Origin: Pseudomonadota bacterium | GTDB taxonomy: Bacteria > Pseudomonadota > Gammaproteobacteria > Burkholderiales > Burkholderiaceae_E | Length of the DNA: 36,427 nucleotides | Direction: 5' to 3' | Assembly: GCA_023388075.1 (NCBI GenBank) | Contig: JAEWGX010000057.1 | Coordinates: 1-36,427 of the forward strand | Notes under the pieces: model-generated | The model's input: the letters and a program-made list of their open reading frames with translations, nothing else | Databases searched by the model: none | Told to the model about the DNA's origin: nothing | Program-made: the position numbers and the translations under genes | Shown: in pieces, positions 32,852 through 36,427 of the stretch | Layout: the number at the start of each line of letters is the position of its first letter | Numbering within the stretch: position 1 is the first letter of the stretch

Positions 32852-32860
32852 CTCCTGCGC

Positions 32861-33586
32861 TCACTTGCGCCAGAGCGTCGAGCTGTAGGTGAAGAGCTGC
32901 CCCTGGTACAGGGAATGCGCGACGACCACCAGCCGCCCCTTGGCGTCGAAGTAGTTGCGCACGGTCCGGAACGCGGCGTCGCCGGGGCGTACATGGAGAA
33001 GCTGTGCCGACTCGCCGTCGATGTTGACGGCGCTGAACGCCTGCTCGACGCGCTCCAGGCGCGAGGGCTGCACCGTGGCGACGATCTCCCGTGCGGCCGT
33101 CTCCGGATCCAGCAGCCGCCGCGCCTGCAGCCGGCTGCGCACCGCGACGTAGACGTCCACCAGCGCGAGGGGCCGCGCGTCGTTGCGCAGATAGCGGATG
33201 GAGCGCACCCGCACGCATGGACGCTGCGCGACCAGCGCGACCTGCCGCGCGAACGCATCGGCATCCACCGCGAGTTGCTCGCAGGCGAGCACCTGCAGCC
33301 GGCTCGCGCTGCCCTGCTGCATGAGGTCGTCGATGCTCTGGATGCTCTGCTCGTAGCGAACCCGCGGCTCGAGCGCCACGACGGTGGAGCCGGATCCCTG
33401 CCGGCGCCGGATCAGCCCCTTCTGCTCCAGCAGCTTGAGCGCATCGCGCGTGGTGTGCCGGCTCACCTCGAAGCGCTCGCAGAGCTCGCGCTCGGTCGGC
33501 AGCGAGGCCCCGACCGCGTAGGTCCCGCGCCCGATCTCGTCGATCAGGATCCCCGCCATCCGGCGATAGTACGGCAGCCCGTCCAT
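32861..33586 (-). CDS. GntR-family regulator with UTRA domain
   Basis: A 241-residue one-component regulator of the HutC group. Residues 1-75 are the winged-helix DNA-binding domain (YYRRMAGILIDEIGRGTYAV, LPTERELCERFEVSRHTTRD, ALKLLEQKGLIRRRQGSGS). Residues about 90-235 are the UTRA ligand-binding domain, ending AKGRLVVVAHSLYQGQLFTY. The ATG at 33586 is preferred; the longer frame to 33673 would cross the divergent gene and the operator at 33637. Three copies of a TGTCCGGACA-type palindrome nearby are its likely sites, including one in its own promoter region. A repressor released by a pathway acid or CoA ester is the simplest model. Confidence 0.9.
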   Translation of the reverse strand: MDGLPYYRRMAGILIDEIGRGTYAVGASLPTERELCERFEVSRHTTRDALKLLEQKGLIRRRQGSGSTVVALEPRVRYEQSIQSIDDLMQQGSASRLQVLACEQLAVDADAFARQVALVAQRPCVRVRSIRYLRNDARPLALVDVYVAVRSRLQARRLLDPETAAREIVATVQPSRLERVEQAFSAVNIDGESAQLLHVRPGDAAFRTVRNYFDAKGRLVVVAHSLYQGQLFTYSSTLWRK

Positions 33587-33607
33587 GGTCGCAGCGGTCG
33601 CTCGTGC

Positions 33608-33649
33608 TTGATCTTTGGATGCTACACGCTCAGAATCTGTCCGGACAAG
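33608..33649 (+). promoter_or_regulatory. promoter and operator between the GntR and ligase genes
   Basis: TTGATC (33608-33613), 17-base spacer and CAGAAT (33631-33636) resemble a sigma-70 promoter reading into the ligase gene. Immediately after comes CTGTCCGGACAAG (33637-33649) with the perfect palindrome TGTCCGGACA, only 10 bases before the ligase ATG. On the minus strand TTGTCC of the same palindrome with TAGCAT 18 bases later could be the GntR promoter, giving autoregulation. Confidence 0.55.
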
Positions 33650-33659
33650 TTGCCCGCCC

Positions 33660-35045
33660 ATGAGCCACGCCACCTACTTCGACTCCGTGGACGTCGCGCG
33701 GCTGCTGCAGGAGTTCCCGCTCGGCGACCGCTTCGTCGCGGAGTTCACCGGGATGGGGCAGGACCAGCTGAGGCAGCGCCAGGAAGCCCTCTTCGCCCGG
33801 CTGCTCCGGCGCGCCTGGCAGATTCCGTTCTATCGCCGCCTTTGGGGCGCGGCCGGGCTCGAGCCGGGTGATATCCGGAACCTCGCGGACATCGGTCGGC
33901 TGCCTGCCTTCGGCAAGCAGGAGATCATGGCGTCGATCGAGCGCCATCCGCCCTTCGGCGACCATCATGGGCGCGACATCCCCATCGAGGGACGCCTGCC
34001 GCCGATGATCGTGCATGCCACCAGCGGCACGACCGGGCGTCCGCAGCCGCTTGTCTTCGGCCCGCGCGCGCGGGAGGTGCACAAGATCCTGCTGGCGCGC
34101 GCCTACCTGATGCAGGGACTGGCACCGACCGACGTGGTGCATTCGGTCTACGGGCACGGCCTCGTCAACGGCGGACACTATGTGCGCGAGGCGGTGGTGC
34201 ATCACACCGCCGCCGTGTTTCTCTCCGCCGGTACCGGCATGGAGACTCCGTCGGAACGTCAGGTCGAGCTCATGCGGGATTTCGGCGCAACCGTGGTGGT
34301 GGGCTTCGCGGACTACATCAAGCGCCTGGCGGACGTCGCGAGGGACAGGGGCATCGTGCCGGGTCGGGACATCCCGGTCCGGATGATCTCCGGTCATCTC
34401 GCCCGGGACGCCCGCCCGGAGCTGTCGGCCGCCTGGGGCGGCGCGGAGCTCTATGACTGGTACGGCGTGGGGGACACCGGCCTCATCGCCGCCGAGGGTC
34501 CCGACCATGACGGCATGCACGTCATGGAGGACGCGCACCTGGTCGAGGTGTGCGACGCAGAGTCGGGCGCGCCGGTGGCGCCGGGAGGCGCCGGCGATCT
34601 CGTCGTCACCTGTCTCTTCGCCGACGACATCTTCCCGATCATCCGCTTCAACACTCACGACGTCAGCCGCTTCCTCGAAGGGCCGTCGCGGCTCGGCCTG
34701 CCGTTTCGTCGCATCGAGGGCTTTCTCGGGCGCAGTGACAACATGGTGAAGCTGCGCGGCATCAACGTGTATCCCCAGGCGCTGGCATCCGTGCTGGCGG
34801 GCATGCCCGGCTTCAACGGCGAGTACCTGTGCACGGTGACCCGCACCGACGGCCGCGACGAGCTGCTCGTCAGCATCGAATGCGCCGCGGAGGGCACGGC
34901 AGCGCTGCAGGCGGACTACCGCGCCCTGCTCAAGCGCCGCCTCGGCGTGGACGTCGGGGTCGAGCTGGTCGCGCCGCGAACGCTCTCCGCCGTCACCGGC
35001 GTCGAGGTACGGCAGAAGCCGATCCGCCTGGTCGACCGGCGCTGA
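33660..35045 (+). CDS. PaaK-like acyl-CoA ligase (phenylacetate-CoA ligase family)
   Basis: A 461-residue adenylate-forming enzyme that should convert a carboxylic acid, ATP and CoA to an acyl-CoA. Marks are LRRAWQIPFYRRLWGAAGLE, ATSGTTGRPQPLVF (the phosphate-binding loop, about 120-133), ELYDWYGVGDTGLIAAEGP (core motif), IIRFNTHDVSRFL (the Asp that binds ribose), FLGRSDNMVKLRGINVYPQA (hinge) and a final EVRQKPIRLVDRR with a candidate catalytic Lys. Length and order match phenylacetate-CoA ligases, but the acid is not known. No good ribosome site precedes ATG 33660, and the operator ends 10 bases before it, so a very short leader is likely. The amidase follows with a one-base overlap. Confidence 0.85.
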   Translation: MSHATYFDSVDVARLLQEFPLGDRFVAEFTGMGQDQLRQRQEALFARLLRRAWQIPFYRRLWGAAGLEPGDIRNLADIGRLPAFGKQEIMASIERHPPFGDHHGRDIPIEGRLPPMIVHATSGTTGRPQPLVFGPRAREVHKILLARAYLMQGLAPTDVVHSVYGHGLVNGGHYVREAVVHHTAAVFLSAGTGMETPSERQVELMRDFGATVVVGFADYIKRLADVARDRGIVPGRDIPVRMISGHLARDARPELSAAWGGAELYDWYGVGDTGLIAAEGPDHDGMHVMEDAHLVEVCDAESGAPVAPGGAGDLVVTCLFADDIFPIIRFNTHDVSRFLEGPSRLGLPFRRIEGFLGRSDNMVKLRGINVYPQALASVLAGMPGFNGEYLCTVTRTDGRDELLVSIECAAEGTAALQADYRALLKRRLGVDVGVELVAPRTLSAVTGVEVRQKPIRLVDRR

Positions 35046-36427
35046 TGCCACCTGACGCACGATCCATGCATCCCGCGATCGCGCTGCAGCTGCCGCAGTC
35101 CGGGCTGCTGCTGCGGGATGCGCACGCCCAGGCAGACGCCATCCGTCGCCGGGAGGTCACGCCGGACGAGCTGCTGCGGCTGCAGTCGGAGGCGATCGAT
35201 CGGCTGAACCCGCTGGTCAACGCCTACGTGCAGCGGCCGTCGGCCGCGCACCCGGCGGCCGCCGACGGGGCAGGTGCCGCGGATCGCGCCGTCGAGCCGG
35301 CCAGGCACGGCGCTTCGGCAGCTTCGCCGCTCGCAGGCAGCACCTTCGCGGTGAAGGACAACATCGATGTCGCCGGCATGCCGTCGCACGCCGGCCTGCG
35401 GGCGCTCGAGGCGCCGCCCGCCTCCGCGGATGCGCCCCCAGTCGCGCGCCTGAAGGCGGCGGGGCTGGTGTTCATCGGCAAGCTCAACATGCATCCCATG
35501 GCGCTTGGTGCCACCAACCACAATGCCGACTTCGGCGACTGCCGCAACCCGCACCGTCCGTCGCACACCCCCGGCGGCTCGAGCGGCGGCAGCGCCGCGG
35601 CGGTGGCCGCCGGGCTCTGCGGCATCGCGCTCGGGACCGACACGATGGGGTCGGTCCGGGTACCGGCGTCCTATTGCGGCGTGGTCGGCTTCAAGCCGAG
35701 CTTCGAATCCGTGCCGGCCATCGGCATCACGCGCCTGTCCTCGCTCCTCGACCATGTCGGCATCCTGGCCCGCAGCGTGGAGGACGCCGCAGCCGCCTAC
35801 CGCATCCTGGCGGCTGACGCCGCACGCGCCGGCCACGAGGCCCCACCCGGACCGGGTCCGCTGCGACTTGCCATCCCGAAGGAGCTCGCCGCCCTCGGCG
35901 CCGACGCGGAGGTGATCTCCGGATTCAAGGCGGCGACCGTCCGCCTGGGCGACCTCGGCGCGCAGCTCGTCCCGGTCGACCTTGCAGGTTGCTCGCTACC
36001 GAAGGCGCGACGCGCCGGCCTGCTGCTTTGCGAGGCCGAGCTGCATGCGGCGCTGGCACCGGTGCTTGCGGCACGACGCGACCGCATGCCGCGGGATCTG
36101 CTTGCCCTGCTCGACTTCGCCGCCCGACGCGGCGCGGTGGACGCCGGCGCGGCGCTGCGGGTCGTGATGGATGCGGCCCGCTGGCTCACCGCCCTCGTCC
36201 ACGGCTGCGATGCCCTGATGCTGCCCACCACGCCGCAGACGGCCTTCGCGATGGACGCCCCAGCGCCTGCCAATCAGGCAGACCTCACCGCGGTGGCGAA
36301 CATGAATGGCGCGCCGGCGATCAGCCTGCCGCTCGCCGTGCCGGCCGGCAGCCTGCCGATCGGCGTCCAGCTCGTCGGCCGCCGCGGCGACGACGCGGCC
36401 CTTCTCGGGGTGGCCCTGGCGGTGCAG
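35045..36427 (+). CDS. amidase-signature family hydrolase, 5' part
   Basis: The first 461 codons of an amidase-signature enzyme running past the window end. ATG 35045 overlaps the ligase TGA in TGATG. Catalytic elements are FAVKDNIDVAG (Lys), THNAD-type spacing, HTPGGSSGGSAAAVAAGLC (the cis Ser) and GTDTMGSVRVPASYCGVVGF with the nucleophile Ser; the usual TGGS reads TMGS. The later part includes PTTPQTAFAMD and NMNGAPAISLPLAVPAGSLP. It may free the acid that the ligase activates from an amide, or act like allophanate hydrolase. Substrate unknown. Confidence 0.88.
   Translation, partial: MPPDARSMHPAIALQLPQSGLLLRDAHAQADAIRRREVTPDELLRLQSEAIDRLNPLVNAYVQRPSAAHPAAADGAGAADRAVEPARHGASAASPLAGSTFAVKDNIDVAGMPSHAGLRALEAPPASADAPPVARLKAAGLVFIGKLNMHPMALGATNHNADFGDCRNPHRPSHTPGGSSGGSAAAVAAGLCGIALGTDTMGSVRVPASYCGVVGFKPSFESVPAIGITRLSSLLDHVGILARSVEDAAAAYRILAADAARAGHEAPPGPGPLRLAIPKELAALGADAEVISGFKAATVRLGDLGAQLVPVDLAGCSLPKARRAGLLLCEAELHAALAPVLAARRDRMPRDLLALLDFAARRGAVDAGAALRVVMDAARWLTALVHGCDALMLPTTPQTAFAMDAPAPANQADLTAVANMNGAPAISLPLAVPAGSLPIGVQLVGRRGDDAALLGVALAVQ

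Noticed and set aside
31898..33871. 657-codon plus-strand frame
   Set aside because: It lies antisense to dctP and the GntR gene, both strongly supported. Long antisense frames are expected in GC-rich codon-biased DNA, and the translation is Arg/His/Gly-rich with no family marks.
33630..35060. 476-codon minus-strand frame
   Set aside because: Exactly antisense to the PaaK-like ligase, which has all adenylation motifs.
1..36427. CRISPR arrays, complete insertion sequences or rRNA genes
   Set aside because: I saw no regularly spaced repeats, no transposase motifs with terminal repeats and no rRNA sequence. Short or diverged elements could still be missed by eye.

Overview
The window looks like chromosomal DNA of a high-GC proteobacterium, most likely Burkholderiales or Xanthomonadales. 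The grounds are a CzcD/DUF3703 pair, an H-NS-type silencer with a TWTGxGRAP core, CaiB-type CoA-transferases, a TRAP transporter and mostly Shine-Dalgarno starts. The species cannot be named from sequence alone. Two parts differ in character. Bases 1 to about 23.87 kb are an accessory island: moderately high GC, many small or broken genes, plasmid-type replication genes and a restriction system. From about 24.1 kb to the end the DNA is visibly richer in GC, tightly packed and metabolic. The join is marked by the 5' half of a tRNA-Ser(GCU), which points to an integration site.

Island, left to right: the 3' end of a CDF metal-efflux gene (czcD), a small lipoprotein ORF, DUF3703 and H-NS-like genes, and relics of a FitA/FitB toxin-antitoxin pair (amber stop in the antitoxin, only the N-terminus of the toxin left). 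Then come a frameshifted hypothetical gene, two related HTH proteins (3448-4080 and 6042-6578) around an opposed three-gene operon (degenerate nucleotidyltransferase, possible antitoxin-like protein, HAD phosphatase), an intrinsic terminator, several anonymous genes and a replication-relaxation protein. The core is a minus-strand type I restriction-modification operon from about 20.3 to 10.8 kb, in the order RHH regulator - hsdM - hsdS - GIY-YIG/DUF4357 protein - hsdR - membrane-anchored PIN-domain protein. HsdM carries NVPF where NPPF is expected. Next are an archaeo-eukaryotic-primase-like replication gene whose ribosome site lies in a perfect hairpin, a lipoprotein with a strong terminator, and a broken ATP-dependent DNA ligase relic.

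Metabolic region: a GntR/UTRA regulator (32861-33586) sits between a plus-strand pair (PaaK-like acyl-CoA ligase and amidase, running off the window) and a minus-strand series: TRAP transporter dctP-dctQ-dctM, then CitE-like lyase, MaoC hydratase, acyl-CoA dehydrogenase, two class III CoA-transferases and a two-cysteine Asp/Glu-racemase-superfamily isomerase or decarboxylase. Three copies of a TTGTCCGGACAA-like palindrome lie in front of citE, dctP and the regulator/ligase pair, so one regulator probably controls the whole set. The enzyme order suggests uptake of a dicarboxylate or its amide, CoA activation, dehydrogenation, hydration and retro-aldol cleavage, in the style of mesaconate or itaconate degradation. 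The actual substrate is unknown.
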